Source of the DNA: Phosphoribacter sp037045055
Lineage (GTDB): Bacteria; Actinomycetota; Actinomycetes; Actinomycetales; Dermatophilaceae
DNA length: 64,000 nucleotides
Assembly: GCA_037045055.1 (NCBI GenBank)
Contig: JBAOHJ010000003.1
Location: forward strand, 806,001-870,000
Direction of reading: 5' to 3'
Both the position numbers and the translations under genes were made by a program. The notes beneath the pieces were generated by a model. It was not told where the DNA came from. It saw only the letters and a list, made by a program, of their open reading frames with translations, and made no database searches. Shown in pieces: positions 39,343-47,664 of the stretch (the first letter of the stretch is position 1; every line of letters begins with the position of its first letter).

Positions 39343-40050
39343 GTGATCCGCCTCGTCGAGGTCGCGGTGCACGCCCCGGTGTATGCCGGGGGGTCGGGGC
39401 CGCGCGCCACGACGCTGCTGCACCCGACGAGTCTGGACCTTACGCAGCGGCGGATCGCCGTCGTCGGGGCCAACGGCTCGGGCAAGTCCACCCTGCTGCG
39501 CCTGCTCAACGGCCTGGTCCTGCCCACCCGAGGACAGGTGCTCGTCGACGGCCTGGACACCCGCCGGGACGGCCCGGCGGTGCGTCGCCGGGTCGGCTTC
39601 GTCTTCACCGAGCCGCTGGCCCAACTGGTCATGTCCACACCGGTCGAGGACGTGGAGCTGAGTCTGCGCCGGACCATCCGGGACCGGCGGGCCCGGCGTG
39701 CCGCGGCCATGGACCTGCTCACCCGGGCCGGGCTGGCCCCCCTGGCCACCCAGAGCATCTACGACCTGTCCGGCGGCGAGCGCCAGCTGCTGGCCCTGAC
39801 CTCGGTGCTGGCGACCGACCCCACCGTGCTCGTCGCCGACGAGCCCACCACCCTGCTGGACCTGCGCAACCGCGAGGTGGTGCGCCGGGCGCTCACCGAG
39901 GTGGCCCAGCAGCTGGTCTACGCCACTCACGACCTGGACCTCGCGCTCGATGCCGACCGGGTCCTGGTCATCGACGGCGGCCGGGTGGTCCACGACGGCG
40001 CACCGGTGCCGGCCGTCGCGGCATACCGCGCCCTGGTGGGGGTGCCGTGA
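39343..40050 (+). CDS. bioM: Biotin ECF transporter ATPase
   Basis: A 235-aa ABC ATPase: Walker A GANGSGKST, Q-loop region GFVFTEPLAQLV, signature LSGGERQ, Walker B VLVADEPTTL and H-loop ATHDLDLALD. It powers BioY through the T-component. The start is a GTG at 39343 (VIRLVEVAVHAPV), 7 nt after the bioY stop. The stop overlaps bioN (GTGA). Confidence 0.93.
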   Translation: MIRLVEVAVHAPVYAGGSGPRATTLLHPTSLDLTQRRIAVVGANGSGKSTLLRLLNGLVLPTRGQVLVDGLDTRRDGPAVRRRVGFVFTEPLAQLVMSTPVEDVELSLRRTIRDRRARRAAAMDLLTRAGLAPLATQSIYDLSGGERQLLALTSVLATDPTVLVADEPTTLLDLRNREVVRRALTEVAQQLVYATHDLDLALDADRVLVIDGGRVVHDGAPVPAVAAYRALVGVP

Positions 40051-40685
40051 GCGCCCACCACGACCTCTTCGGGCTCTACCGCCCGGGTGAGTCGCCACTG
40101 CACCGGGCCGGCGTCGGCGCGAAGTACGTCCTGCTGCTGAGTCTCGTCGCCCCGGCGGTGCTCGCCCAGCGGCCCTGGGTGAGCGCGGCCCTGCTCGCGG
40201 CCACCGCCGGCCTGCTGGCGGTGGCCCGGGTGCCGGGCCGGGCGGCCTACCGGATGCCCGTGGCGTTGGCCGTGCTGCTGGCCGCGCTCGCGGCATACCA
40301 CGCGGTGACCGGCGACTGGGCGGGCGCGTTCGTCGTGCCCGGCAACGTCTGGCTCGCGGTGCTGGCCAGCCGGCTGCTCGTGCTCACTACGCCCGGCCCG
40401 GCCCTGGTCGACGCGCTCGTCGCGGCGGTGCGCCCGCTGCGCGTGGTCGGCGTCGACCCCGAGCGGGTCGCGCTGGCCGTCGCGCTGATGATCCGCAGCG
40501 TGCCCTACCTGCTCGGGTCCATGGCCGACGTGCGGATGACTGCGCGCGCCCGCGGGGTGGAGCGCAACCCGGTGGCGCTGCTGGTCCCCTGGGTCGTCGG
40601 CGCGGTCGGCTACGCCCACGCGACCGGGGAAGCGCTGGCCGCACGGGGGTTGGCCGAGGGCGCACCGGACCGGCGGCAGCGATGA
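40047..40685 (+). CDS. bioN: Biotin ECF transporter T-component
   Basis: A 212-aa EcfT-family membrane protein with about five helices and the coupling motif RMTARARGVE, which contacts the ATPase groove. The GTG at 40047 overlaps bioM and its stop overlaps the next transporter gene (ATGA). Together with bioY and bioM it forms the biotin importer. Confidence 0.9.
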   Translation: MSAHHDLFGLYRPGESPLHRAGVGAKYVLLLSLVAPAVLAQRPWVSAALLAATAGLLAVARVPGRAAYRMPVALAVLLAALAAYHAVTGDWAGAFVVPGNVWLAVLASRLLVLTTPGPALVDALVAAVRPLRVVGVDPERVALAVALMIRSVPYLLGSMADVRMTARARGVERNPVALLVPWVVGAVGYAHATGEALAARGLAEGAPDRRQR

Positions 40686-42031
40686 CCACGCCCGCACCCG
40701 CCCCGCCGCCGGCCGGCCACGAGCACCGGTTCGAGCGACCGCCGCGGCCGCTGCTGCGCCCGCGCGACGTGCTGCACGACACCTCCCGGGTGGCGGTGAC
40801 CGCGGGCATCGTCGGGTGGACCTTCGCCGCGACGGGGCCGGTGGCGATCATCCTCGCGGAGGCCGGGCGCGGCGGGTTGAGCGACGCCGAGGTCTCCTCG
40901 TGGATCTTCGGGGTCTTCGTCCTCAACGGGCTGCTGACGATCGCCGCGTCGTGGCTCTACCGGATGCCGCTGGCGTTCTACTGGACGATCCCCGGCACCG
41001 TCGTCGTCGGGACTGCCCTGACCCACCGGCGTTGGTCGGAGATCCTCGGGGTCTTCCTCGTCTCGGGCCTGGTCATGCTCGGCCTCGGGCTCACCGGACG
41101 GGTGCGCACCGCGATGGCCTGGCTGCCCATGCCCATCGTCATGGCCATGGTCGCCGGGGTGTTCCTGCGCTTCGGGCTCGGGCTGGTGACCTCCCTGAAC
41201 GAGCTGCCCTCGGTCGCGGTGCCCATGGCGGCGGCATACCTGCTGCTGGCGTCCGCACCCCGGGTGGGGCACGTCGTGCCGCCGGTGCTCGGGGCGCTGC
41301 TCGTCGGCACCGTCGCGGTCGCCGTCGGGGGCGGTATGCCGTCGCTGACCGGCTCGCAGTGGCTGGTCCAGCCGGTGGTCCGGGCGCCCGAGCTCACCGC
41401 GGGCTCGTTGCTCGATCTCGTCGTCCCCCTGGTCATCACCGTCCTGGTGGTCCAGAACGGTCAGGGCCTGGCCGTGCTGAGCGCCGCGGGGCACCCGCCC
41501 CCGATGAACGTCGTCACCGTCGCCTGCGGCGGGATGTCGCTGCTGTCCGCCGTCGTCGGGGCGATCTCAACCTGCCTCACCGGGCCCACCAACGCCCTGC
41601 TCGTGGAGTCGGGCGAGCGGCGGCGCCAGTACGTCGGCGCCCTGGTCAACGGGGTGCTGGCGCTGGCCTTCGGGCTGCTGGCGCCGGTGTCGGTGCGTCT
41701 CATGCTGGGGATGCCGGCTGCCTTCGTCGCGGCCCTGGCCGGACTGGCGATGCTGCCGGCGCTGCGCGGGGCCTTCGTCACGGCGTTCTCCGGGCGGTTC
41801 GGCTTCGGCTCGCTGGCCTGCTTCCTCGTGACCGTGGCAGGGATCGCCGTGCTGGGCATCTCCTCGGCGTTCTGGGGTCTGGTGGCCGGGATCGCGGTGG
41901 CGTGGTTCATGGACCGGGCCGACCTGCGCGCGCACCTGGCCGCGATGCGCGGTGCGGGCCCCCGGGCCGGGGAGCCGGGCGGCGCGAAAGCAGGCGATGT
42001 GCGCCATGGGGACACCCAAAGCGACCCTTAG
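40682..42031 (+). CDS. BenE-family (benzoate/H+ symporter) transporter
   Basis: A 449-aa protein with about eleven to twelve helices. BenE features: TAGIVGWTFAATGPVAIIL, shown in part as GWTFAATGPVAII, PLAFYWTIPGTVVVG, MPIVMAMVAGVFLRFGLG, VPPVLGALLVG and GAISTCLTGPTNALL. Members are secondary transporters of aromatic acids such as benzoate or, in related families, xanthine or uracil. It is translationally coupled to bioN, an unexpected partner. A ten-helix family name does not prove the substrate. Confidence 0.85.
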   Translation: MTTPAPAPPPAGHEHRFERPPRPLLRPRDVLHDTSRVAVTAGIVGWTFAATGPVAIILAEAGRGGLSDAEVSSWIFGVFVLNGLLTIAASWLYRMPLAFYWTIPGTVVVGTALTHRRWSEILGVFLVSGLVMLGLGLTGRVRTAMAWLPMPIVMAMVAGVFLRFGLGLVTSLNELPSVAVPMAAAYLLLASAPRVGHVVPPVLGALLVGTVAVAVGGGMPSLTGSQWLVQPVVRAPELTAGSLLDLVVPLVITVLVVQNGQGLAVLSAAGHPPPMNVVTVACGGMSLLSAVVGAISTCLTGPTNALLVESGERRRQYVGALVNGVLALAFGLLAPVSVRLMLGMPAAFVAALAGLAMLPALRGAFVTAFSGRFGFGSLACFLVTVAGIAVLGISSAFWGLVAGIAVAWFMDRADLRAHLAAMRGAGPRAGEPGGAKAGDVRHGDTQSDP

Positions 42032-42137
42032 CCTTCCTTCGCGGTGGCGGCGACCCTGCCGACCGTCCGATCTGGTGCCGCGGCCAGTCCCGCCCCGTGG
42101 GTGCCCAGACGGTCAGGAAAGGCCAGAGGACGGGATC

Positions 42138-42171
42138 GTGGGTGTGCGCCCGGATCCGGCCGCACACCCAC
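42138..42171. terminator. Bidirectional hairpin between BenE gene and tRNA-Tyr
   Basis: GTGGGTGTGCG (42138-42148) pairs perfectly with CGCACACCCAC (42161-42171), and the loop itself holds the palindrome CCGGATCCGG, so the whole is a 34-bp near-perfect palindrome with one C/C mismatch. It lies about 107 nt past the BenE stop, between convergent transcripts. No T-tract. Confidence 0.55.
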
Positions 42172-42174
42172 ACG

Positions 42175-42218
42175 ACGACGGCCCCGGACCGGCATACGCG
42201 CTGGTCGGGGGCCGTCGT
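42175..42218 (-). terminator. Hairpin just past the tRNA-Tyr 3' end
   Basis: ACGACGGCCCC (42175-42185) pairs with GGGGCCGTCGT (42208-42218), and the stem can extend inward through GACC/GGTC. It begins 6 nt after the encoded CCA of tRNA-Tyr in the direction of tRNA transcription, so it is a plausible terminator or 3'-processing stem. Confidence 0.5.
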
Positions 42219-42223
42219 GCCCG

Positions 42224-42307
42224 TGGTGGCAGGTCGAGGATTCGAACCTCGGAAGCTTTCGCGACGGATTTACAGTCCGCTCCCATTGGCCGCTCGGGCA
42301 ACCTGCC
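42224..42307 (-). tRNA. tRNA-Tyr (GTA anticodon)
   Basis: An 84-nt class II tRNA on the minus strand: 5' GGCAGGTTGCCCGAG, anticodon loop CTGTAAA (GTA), a long variable arm and the end ACCTGCC-A-CCA, so CCA is encoded. Acceptor stem GGCAGGT/ACCTGCC pairs perfectly. Confidence 0.95.
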
Positions 42308-42437
42308 CTGGTGCGCATGCGAGGATAGCAAGAACCGCCACGGCCTTCGACCGTGGCCCACGCGGCATACCGGCCCGGTCGCCCCCCCCGGCGCCCCTCG
42401 CCGACACCCGCCCGAGACCCTGGAGGAACCCACCGCG

Positions 42438-42935
42438 ATGGCCGACTCGTCCTTCGACATCGTCAGCAAGTACGACAAGCAGGAGGTCGCCAACGCGGTG
42501 AACACCACCGCCAAGGAGATCGCCACCCGCTACGACTTCAAGAACGTCGGCGCCTCGATCGAGCTGTCCGGAGACCGGCTGGTGATGAAGGCCAACTCGC
42601 CCGAGCGGGTCAAGGCGGTCCTCGACGTCCTGTCGACCTGGCTGGTCAAGCGCAAGGTGTCGCTCAAGCACCTGGACGGGGCCGACGCCGAGCCGAAGGC
42701 GTCGGGCAAGGAGTATCGCCTGGAGTGCGCGCTCAAGGAGGGCATCGCCCAGGACACCGCCAAGATCCTGGCCAAGATCGTCCGCGACGAGGGACCGCGC
42801 AGCGTCCGCGCGCAGATCCAGGGCGAGGAGCTGCGGGTGTCGGGCAAGTCCAAGAACGACCTGCAGGCGGTCATGGCGTTGATGCGCGACCGCGAGGACA
42901 TCGACGTCGCGCTGCAGTTCGTCAACTACCGCTGA
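42438..42935 (+). CDS. YajQ-family cyclic-di-GMP/nucleotide-binding protein
   Basis: A 165-aa protein of the YajQ family (UPF0234): SSFDIVSKYDKQEVANAVN, EIATRYDFKNVGASIEL, SGKEYRLECALKEGIAQDTAK shown in part as CALKEGIAQDTAKILAKI, and VRAQIQGEELRVSGKSK with a final ALQFVNYR. Members bind nucleotides or c-di-GMP, or act with RNA; the cellular role in actinobacteria is unclear. The ATG at 42438 starts MADSSFD, with GGAGG 11 nt upstream. Single gene. Confidence 0.93.
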   Translation: MADSSFDIVSKYDKQEVANAVNTTAKEIATRYDFKNVGASIELSGDRLVMKANSPERVKAVLDVLSTWLVKRKVSLKHLDGADAEPKASGKEYRLECALKEGIAQDTAKILAKIVRDEGPRSVRAQIQGEELRVSGKSKNDLQAVMALMRDREDIDVALQFVNYR

Positions 42936-43014
42936 ACCACCCACCGGCCGCTATACCGCGAGCCACGGCCAGGCGCCGGTATGCCGCGCGCCGCCGCCAC
43001 GGTGCCCGCCGGCC

Positions 43015-44301
43015 CTACCCCTGCCGGGGCGCGCCCACCTCGGGCCACAGCGTCCCGAGCCCGAACCCGGCCCGCCCCGACGTCGGGGTACGCACCATGA
43101 GCACCTGGTGCAGCTGGATCCGGTTGCGCTCGAACGACAGCCGCGACCCGGCGAGGTAGAGCCCCCACACCCGCGCGGTCCCCCGCCCGACCTCGGCGAC
43201 CGACTCGTCCCAGTGCTTGGACAGGTTCGCGCACCAGTCCCGGCAGGTCAGTGCGTAGTGCTCGCGGAGGTTCTCGTGGTGGCGCACCTCGAGGCCGACG
43301 TCCTCGGCGGCTCGGACGATGTCGCCGGAGCCGGTCAGCTCCCCGTCGGGGAAGACGTACCGGTTGATGAACCCCCGCTCGGGGGCCCCGGCGTGCCGGT
43401 TGTCCGGACGGGTGATGCAGTGGTTGAGCAGCCGCCCGCCCTCGGCGAGCCGCTGGCGCAGGAAGGCGAAGTAGTCGCCGTAGTTCCGCGGCCCGATGTG
43501 CTCGGTCAGCCCGATCGAGCTCACCGCGTCGAACCCGCTCTCGGTGACGTCGCGGTAGTCCAGGTGGCGCACCTGCGCTCGGTCGGCGATGCCCTCGCGC
43601 GCCAGCCGGTCCGCGGCATACCGGGCCTGTTCGGCCGAGAGCGTGACCCCCAGGGCGCTCACCCCGTAGTGGCGGACCGCGTGACTGACCATCCCGCCCC
43701 AGCCGCAGCCGACGTCGAGCAAGCGCATCCCGGGCTCCAGGCCGAGCTTGCGGCACACCAGGTCGAACTTCGCCTCCTGCGCCTCCTCGAGCGTCGACTC
43801 GGCCCGCGGGTAGGTCGCGCAGGTGTAGGCCATCGACGGGCCGAGCAGCAGCTCGTAGAACCGGTTGGACACGTCGTAGTGATGGGAGATGGCTGCCGCG
43901 TCGCGCCGCCGACCGTGCGCCAGGCCCGCGGCCAGCCGGCGCAGCCGGGTGGGCGACTCCTCCGGAGGCAGCTCGGGGACCCGCGGCCGGTGCCGGGCCA
44001 GGAACGCCGCGAGGGGGCCCAGCTGCGAGGGCCGCGGCCGCCGCGGGGCCAGCCCCTCTTCGAGCAACCTCAACACGTCGTAGGGGTCGCCCTCGTCGAT
44101 GCCGTCGATGACCAGGTCGCCCATGAGGTAGGCCCGCGCCATGCCGAGCGAGCCGGGCGCGGTGACGAGGTAGTTCAAGCCGCGCGGGCTGGCCACCCGG
44201 ATCGGCAGCCCGTCCGGCGGCCCGCTCACCGACCCGTCCCAGGCGTGCATTCGCACCGCGTCGTTGTCGAAGAGCTGGTCGATCGCCTCGGCCACCTTCA
44301 T
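43015..44301 (-). CDS. Cyclopropane/10-methylene fatty acid synthase (TmsB/UfaA1-like)
   Basis: A 428-aa SAM-dependent methyltransferase of the CFA family: SHHYDVSNRFYELLLGPSM, YTCATYPRAESTLEEAQEAK shown in part as TYPRAESTLEEAQ, the SAM motif LLDVGCGWGGM, SAEQARYAADR and the bicarbonate-site region SIGLTEHIG. Paired with the upstream FAD oxidoreductase it matches TmsB/BfaB, which methylates C9-C10 of oleoyl phospholipid to a 10-methylene group. Alone it could be read as a cyclopropane synthase; the gene pairing favours 10-methyl lipids. It overlaps the oxidoreductase gene by 4 nt. Confidence 0.88.
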   Translation of the reverse strand: MKVAEAIDQLFDNDAVRMHAWDGSVSGPPDGLPIRVASPRGLNYLVTAPGSLGMARAYLMGDLVIDGIDEGDPYDVLRLLEEGLAPRRPRPSQLGPLAAFLARHRPRVPELPPEESPTRLRRLAAGLAHGRRRDAAAISHHYDVSNRFYELLLGPSMAYTCATYPRAESTLEEAQEAKFDLVCRKLGLEPGMRLLDVGCGWGGMVSHAVRHYGVSALGVTLSAEQARYAADRLAREGIADRAQVRHLDYRDVTESGFDAVSSIGLTEHIGPRNYGDYFAFLRQRLAEGGRLLNHCITRPDNRHAGAPERGFINRYVFPDGELTGSGDIVRAAEDVGLEVRHHENLREHYALTCRDWCANLSKHWDESVAEVGRGTARVWGLYLAGSRLSFERNRIQLHQVLMVRTPTSGRAGFGLGTLWPEVGAPRQG

Positions 44302-45710
44302 TGCCGTCTCACCGCCTTGTCGTACAGATCCGGGAAGCGCCCGGACGGGTCGTAGCGACCCTTGACCTTCTCGTATGCCGCCCCACCGTACTTCGCGAGG
44401 AACGCGTCCCGGTCGTAGTAGGCGTCGGAGTAGAGCGACTTGTGCCCGCCGAGCGAGCCGACGACCCGCTCGATGTCACGGTTGACGTCGCCCAGCCGGG
44501 CACCGGGCGCGACCGGCACCGTCGACCAGAAGCCGACGTTGACGTAGGGGACGCCCAGGTGCATGGGATACAGCGGCCATGGCGTCTGCCCGGCCACGTC
44601 GTCGCCCGGGCCGCGCGGCATGCCGCGCAGGGCCACCGGGCACAGCCAGATCGGCTCGATCGGCACGGTGTCCAGGAACCAGTCGAGGAACTCCCCGGTG
44701 GCCTCCAGCGGCAGCTCGACGTCCTGGATCACCCGCTCGCGCTGCGCCCGCCCGCGCAGCGCATCGATGCGCCCCATCGGCCGCCAGCGGGTCTCGATGC
44801 CGACCAGCCGCCAGTACACGTCACTGCGCAGCCAGCGCCGCGGCCAGACCCGCCGCACCAGCGGGTGCTGCGCCCCGAACGCCCGCGAACACCAGAACCA
44901 GTCGGTGTCCCAGCGCCAGAGGTAGTCGTGCACGGTGAGCACGTCGCGGGCCCGCGCCGGGATGGAGCGGTAGTAGACCTGCTGGCCGGTGTAGTCGCTG
45001 GGGCGTTCCCCGGCGCCGAGGGTGTCCGCCCAGGTGCCCAGGACGAGGTAGCTCTCGTCTCGGGCGAACACCACCCCGTCGACGAAGTCCACGCCGACCC
45101 CGTGCCACTGTCGGCTCTCCATGACGTGACCGACGGCGTCCAGCAGCCCGGCCAGGTCGAAGAACCGCACGTGGCGCAGTCGGACGTAGCGCGAGACCGG
45201 CTCCAGCTCGATGGTCAGCGACATCGCGTAGCCCAGCGAGCCGTAGGAGTTGGGGAAGGCCCGGTAGAGGTCGGCGTGCTCGCCGGTGGGCGTGGCCGTG
45301 ACCACCTCGCCGGTGCCGGTGAGCACCTCCAGGGCCAGGACGGACTCGTGCGGCAGGCCGTTGCGGAAGGAGCTGGACTCGATGCCCAGCCCGGTCACCG
45401 CCCCGCCCACGGTGATCGTCTTGAGCTGCGGCACCACCAGCGGCATGAGCCCGAACGCCAGGGTCTGCTCGACGACGCGCTCGTAGGTCGCCATGCCCTG
45501 GACCTGTGCCGTGCGCGCGCCCGGGTCGACCTCCACGACCGAGTCCAGACCGGAGACGTCCAGCCCCGAGGCCGGGCCCGGCGCCCGGGCCCGGAACAGG
45601 TTGGACGTGCGCTTGGCCAGGCGCACCGGGCGGGCCGGGTCCAGGGCACCGAACGCAGCGGCGACCTGCCCCACGGCGCGGGCGTGCTCGGTCTGCGAGA
45701 CCAACGCCAC
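44298..45710 (-). CDS. FAD-binding oxidoreductase, 10-methylene reductase (TmsA-like)
   Basis: A 470-aa protein of the DHCR24-like FAD-binding family. N-terminal FAD domain: NLFRARAP, VEVDPGARTAQVQGMATYE, PLVVPQLKTITVGGAVTGLG and SSSFRNGLPHESV, with a C-terminal substrate domain (WFWCSRAFGAQHPLVRRVW, LCPVALRG, GGHKSLYSDAYYDRDAFL). Its homologue TmsA/BfaA reduces the 10-methylene fatty acid to 10-methyl (tuberculostearic-type) with NADPH. Start GTG 45710 with AGGAGG 9 nt upstream. It is the first gene of the pair. Confidence 0.87.
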   Translation of the reverse strand: MALVSQTEHARAVGQVAAAFGALDPARPVRLAKRTSNLFRARAPGPASGLDVSGLDSVVEVDPGARTAQVQGMATYERVVEQTLAFGLMPLVVPQLKTITVGGAVTGLGIESSSFRNGLPHESVLALEVLTGTGEVVTATPTGEHADLYRAFPNSYGSLGYAMSLTIELEPVSRYVRLRHVRFFDLAGLLDAVGHVMESRQWHGVGVDFVDGVVFARDESYLVLGTWADTLGAGERPSDYTGQQVYYRSIPARARDVLTVHDYLWRWDTDWFWCSRAFGAQHPLVRRVWPRRWLRSDVYWRLVGIETRWRPMGRIDALRGRAQRERVIQDVELPLEATGEFLDWFLDTVPIEPIWLCPVALRGMPRGPGDDVAGQTPWPLYPMHLGVPYVNVGFWSTVPVAPGARLGDVNRDIERVVGSLGGHKSLYSDAYYDRDAFLAKYGGAAYEKVKGRYDPSGRFPDLYDKAVRRQ

Positions 45711-45880
45711 CTCGAGCGTCCTCCTGCGACAGACGGATCGGTCGCTTCCGAGGCTAACCCACCACCGCGACACCCTGCCGGCCTGGCCGAGGCCCGACCG
45801 ACCCGGGCCCGCGATCCCCCAGGGGCCGGCACGCCGGCCAATCGCCCGCGGATCCGGGCGACGTTTGACAGAGTGACCCC

Positions 45881-46309
45881 GTGCGCGGACGGCATACCTT
45901 CGGGGAGCACACCGACCGGTGGGCTCGACAGGACTGGTGGGGCGTCGTCCTGGAGGCTCCCGACGCGCCCGCCCTGGCCCGCTTCTACGCCGACCTGCTC
46001 GGGTGGGCGATCGCCGCCGAGAGCCCGGAGCATGCCGCCATCGCCCCGCCCGACGGGGTCGCCTACCTCGCGTTCCAGACCTCGCCGACCTACCGGCCCC
46101 CGGCCTGGCCACCCCGGGCCGGGGCGCCCCAGGCGACCATGCACCTGGACTTCCAGGTCACCGACCTGGGCGAGGCGGTGGCCGACGCGCTCGCCTTGGG
46201 TGCCACCCTCGCCGAGCACCAGCCGCAGGAGTCCACCCGGGTGCTGCTGGATCCGTGCGGCCACCCGTTCTGCCTGTACCTCGACGCCGAGGACGAGGCC
46301 CACCCCTGA
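45881..46309 (+). CDS. VOC/glyoxalase-family protein
   Basis: A 142-aa single VOC (vicinal oxygen chelate) domain: WWGVVLEAPDAPALARFYAD, LLGWAIAAESPEHAAI, MHLDFQVTDLGEAVADAL and DPCGHPFCLYL. Members include glyoxalases, dioxygenases and antibiotic-binding proteins; the His of MHLDF and later acidic residues could bind metal, but no specific activity is assignable. The start at GTG 45881 is uncertain since no ribosome-binding site is evident, but no other start is in frame before the domain. It diverges from the fatty acid operon. Confidence 0.75.
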   Translation: MRGRHTFGEHTDRWARQDWWGVVLEAPDAPALARFYADLLGWAIAAESPEHAAIAPPDGVAYLAFQTSPTYRPPAWPPRAGAPQATMHLDFQVTDLGEAVADALALGATLAEHQPQESTRVLLDPCGHPFCLYLDAEDEAHP

Positions 46310-46361
46310 GCGCTCCCCGGCGGGTGCCGACCGATCGGGCCACGCCGTCGGGTCGTACGGC

Positions 46362-47237
46362 TCAGCGGCCGGTCATCCCCCGGGCCTGGGCCTCCAACCG
46401 GGCGATCCGCTCGGGCATCGGCGGGTGGGTCGAGAACAGCCGGGAGACGTCCTGCGCGCGGAACGGGTTGGCGATCATCATGTGACTGGCGTTGACGACG
46501 TCCTGGGCCGGCGCCAGCGGCGCCTGGGCCACGCCCGCCTGCAGTTTGCGCAGGGCGGCGGCCAGGGCCAGCGGGTCACCGGTGAGCGCGGCGCCGTCCT
46601 GGTCCGCGTCGTACTCGCGGGTGCGGCTGATCGCCAGCTGGATGACCGTGGCGGCCATCGGAGCCAGCAGCGCCAGGGCAAGCAGGGCCAGCGGATTGGG
46701 CCGTTCCTCGTCGTTGCCGCCGCCGCCGAACACCCCGGCGAACATGAGCATCTGGGCCACCGAGGTGACCACCCCGGCGATCGCGGCGGCCACCGAAGAG
46801 GTGAGGATGTCGCGGTTGTAGACGTGCATGAGCTCATGGCCGAGCACCCCCCGCAGCTCCCGCTCGTCGAGCAGCCGCAAGATGCCCTCGGTGCAGCACA
46901 CCGCAGCGCGCTCCGGGCTGCGGCCGGTGGCGAAGGCGTTCGGGGCGTCGGTGGGCGAGACGTACAGCCGGGGCATCGGCTTACCGGCCCGCGTGGACAG
47001 CTCCCGCACGATCCGGTACATCGCCGGCGCCTGCGCCTCGCTCACCGGGTAGGCGCGCATCGCGCGGATGGCGAGCTTGTCGCTGTTCCAGTACCCGTAT
47101 GCCGTCGTGGCCAGACCGATGAGGGCGAAGAGCCAGATGAACCGGCCGTTGGCCACCAGGGCACCGATGCCCAGGACGATCGCCCACAGCCCACCGAAGA
47201 GGGCAGCGGTCTTCAGGCCGTTGAAATGTCGGTGCAC
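46362..47237 (-). CDS. htpX: Protease HtpX (M48 membrane metalloprotease)
   Basis: A 291-aa zinc metalloprotease in membrane quality control. Two N-terminal helices (TAALFGGLWAIVLGIGALV, FIWLFALIGLATTAYGYW), the zinc motif GHELMHVYNRD, two more helices (VAAAIAGVVTSVAQMLMFAG, PLALLALALLAPMAATVIQL) and the third ligand in SRTREYDADQDGA. Length and order match HtpX. Start is a GTG at 47237 (VHRHFNGLK), since no in-frame ATG precedes the first helix. It lies 7 nt downstream of the NuoI-like gene and may be in the same transcript. Confidence 0.93.
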   Translation of the reverse strand: MHRHFNGLKTAALFGGLWAIVLGIGALVANGRFIWLFALIGLATTAYGYWNSDKLAIRAMRAYPVSEAQAPAMYRIVRELSTRAGKPMPRLYVSPTDAPNAFATGRSPERAAVCCTEGILRLLDERELRGVLGHELMHVYNRDILTSSVAAAIAGVVTSVAQMLMFAGVFGGGGNDEERPNPLALLALALLAPMAATVIQLAISRTREYDADQDGAALTGDPLALAAALRKLQAGVAQAPLAPAQDVVNASHMMIANPFRAQDVSRLFSTHPPMPERIARLEAQARGMTGR

Positions 47238-47244
47238 ATCGAGC

Positions 47245-47664
47245 CTAACGAGCGCGCCGCCGGTGGGTGTTCCCGGCCGCGAGCTCGCCCGGGTCGGGTG
47301 CCGCCGGGTCCAACGGCGGCGGCGGCGGCACGGTGAGCAGCCAGCCCGCAACCCGCTCCCGGTCGTGGCGCAGGTCGCCGGCGGCGGGCGCGGCATACGC
47401 GAACTGCGGGCTCCAGTGCAGCGCGTCCGCGGGGCACACCTCGACGCAGATCCCGCAGTACATGCACACCGAGTAGTCCACGACGAAGGCGTCCAGGACG
47501 TGCTCGGTGCGCTCCCGAGCACCGGCCGGGGCGGGCCGGGTCTGGGTGTGCGAGGTGATCTCGATGCACCAGCACGGGCACTCCCGCGCGCAGAGCATGC
47601 ACGCGGTGCACAGGTCGGGCACCAGCGCGAGGACGCCGTGGGAGCGGTTCGGCAGGACGGTCAC
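47245..47664 (-). CDS. NuoI-like 2x[4Fe-4S] ferredoxin subunit
   Basis: A 139-aa protein with two 4Fe-4S motifs, CTACMLCARECP and CMYCGICVEVCP, the spacing of NuoI/HycF/HyfH subunits that pass electrons along complex I or group 4 hydrogenases. The C-terminus is a Pro-rich extension. The GTG at 47664 overlaps the stop of the NuoC-like gene (GTGA). Third gene of a NuoB-NuoC-NuoI-like trio with no membrane subunits in the window. Confidence 0.88.
   Translation of the reverse strand: MTVLPNRSHGVLALVPDLCTACMLCARECPCWCIEITSHTQTRPAPAGARERTEHVLDAFVVDYSVCMYCGICVEVCPADALHWSPQFAYAAPAAGDLRHDRERVAGWLLTVPPPPPLDPAAPDPGELAAGNTHRRRAR

Noticed and set aside
43015..44301. Mycolic acid cyclopropane synthase
   Set aside because: The partner FAD oxidoreductase and absence of mycolate genes favour 10-methyl fatty acid synthesis, though the fold is the same.
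45865..45870. TTGACA as -35 box of the VOC gene
   Set aside because: No TANNNT box lies 16-19 nt downstream; the nearest (TACCTT, 45895) is 24 nt away and inside the coding sequence.
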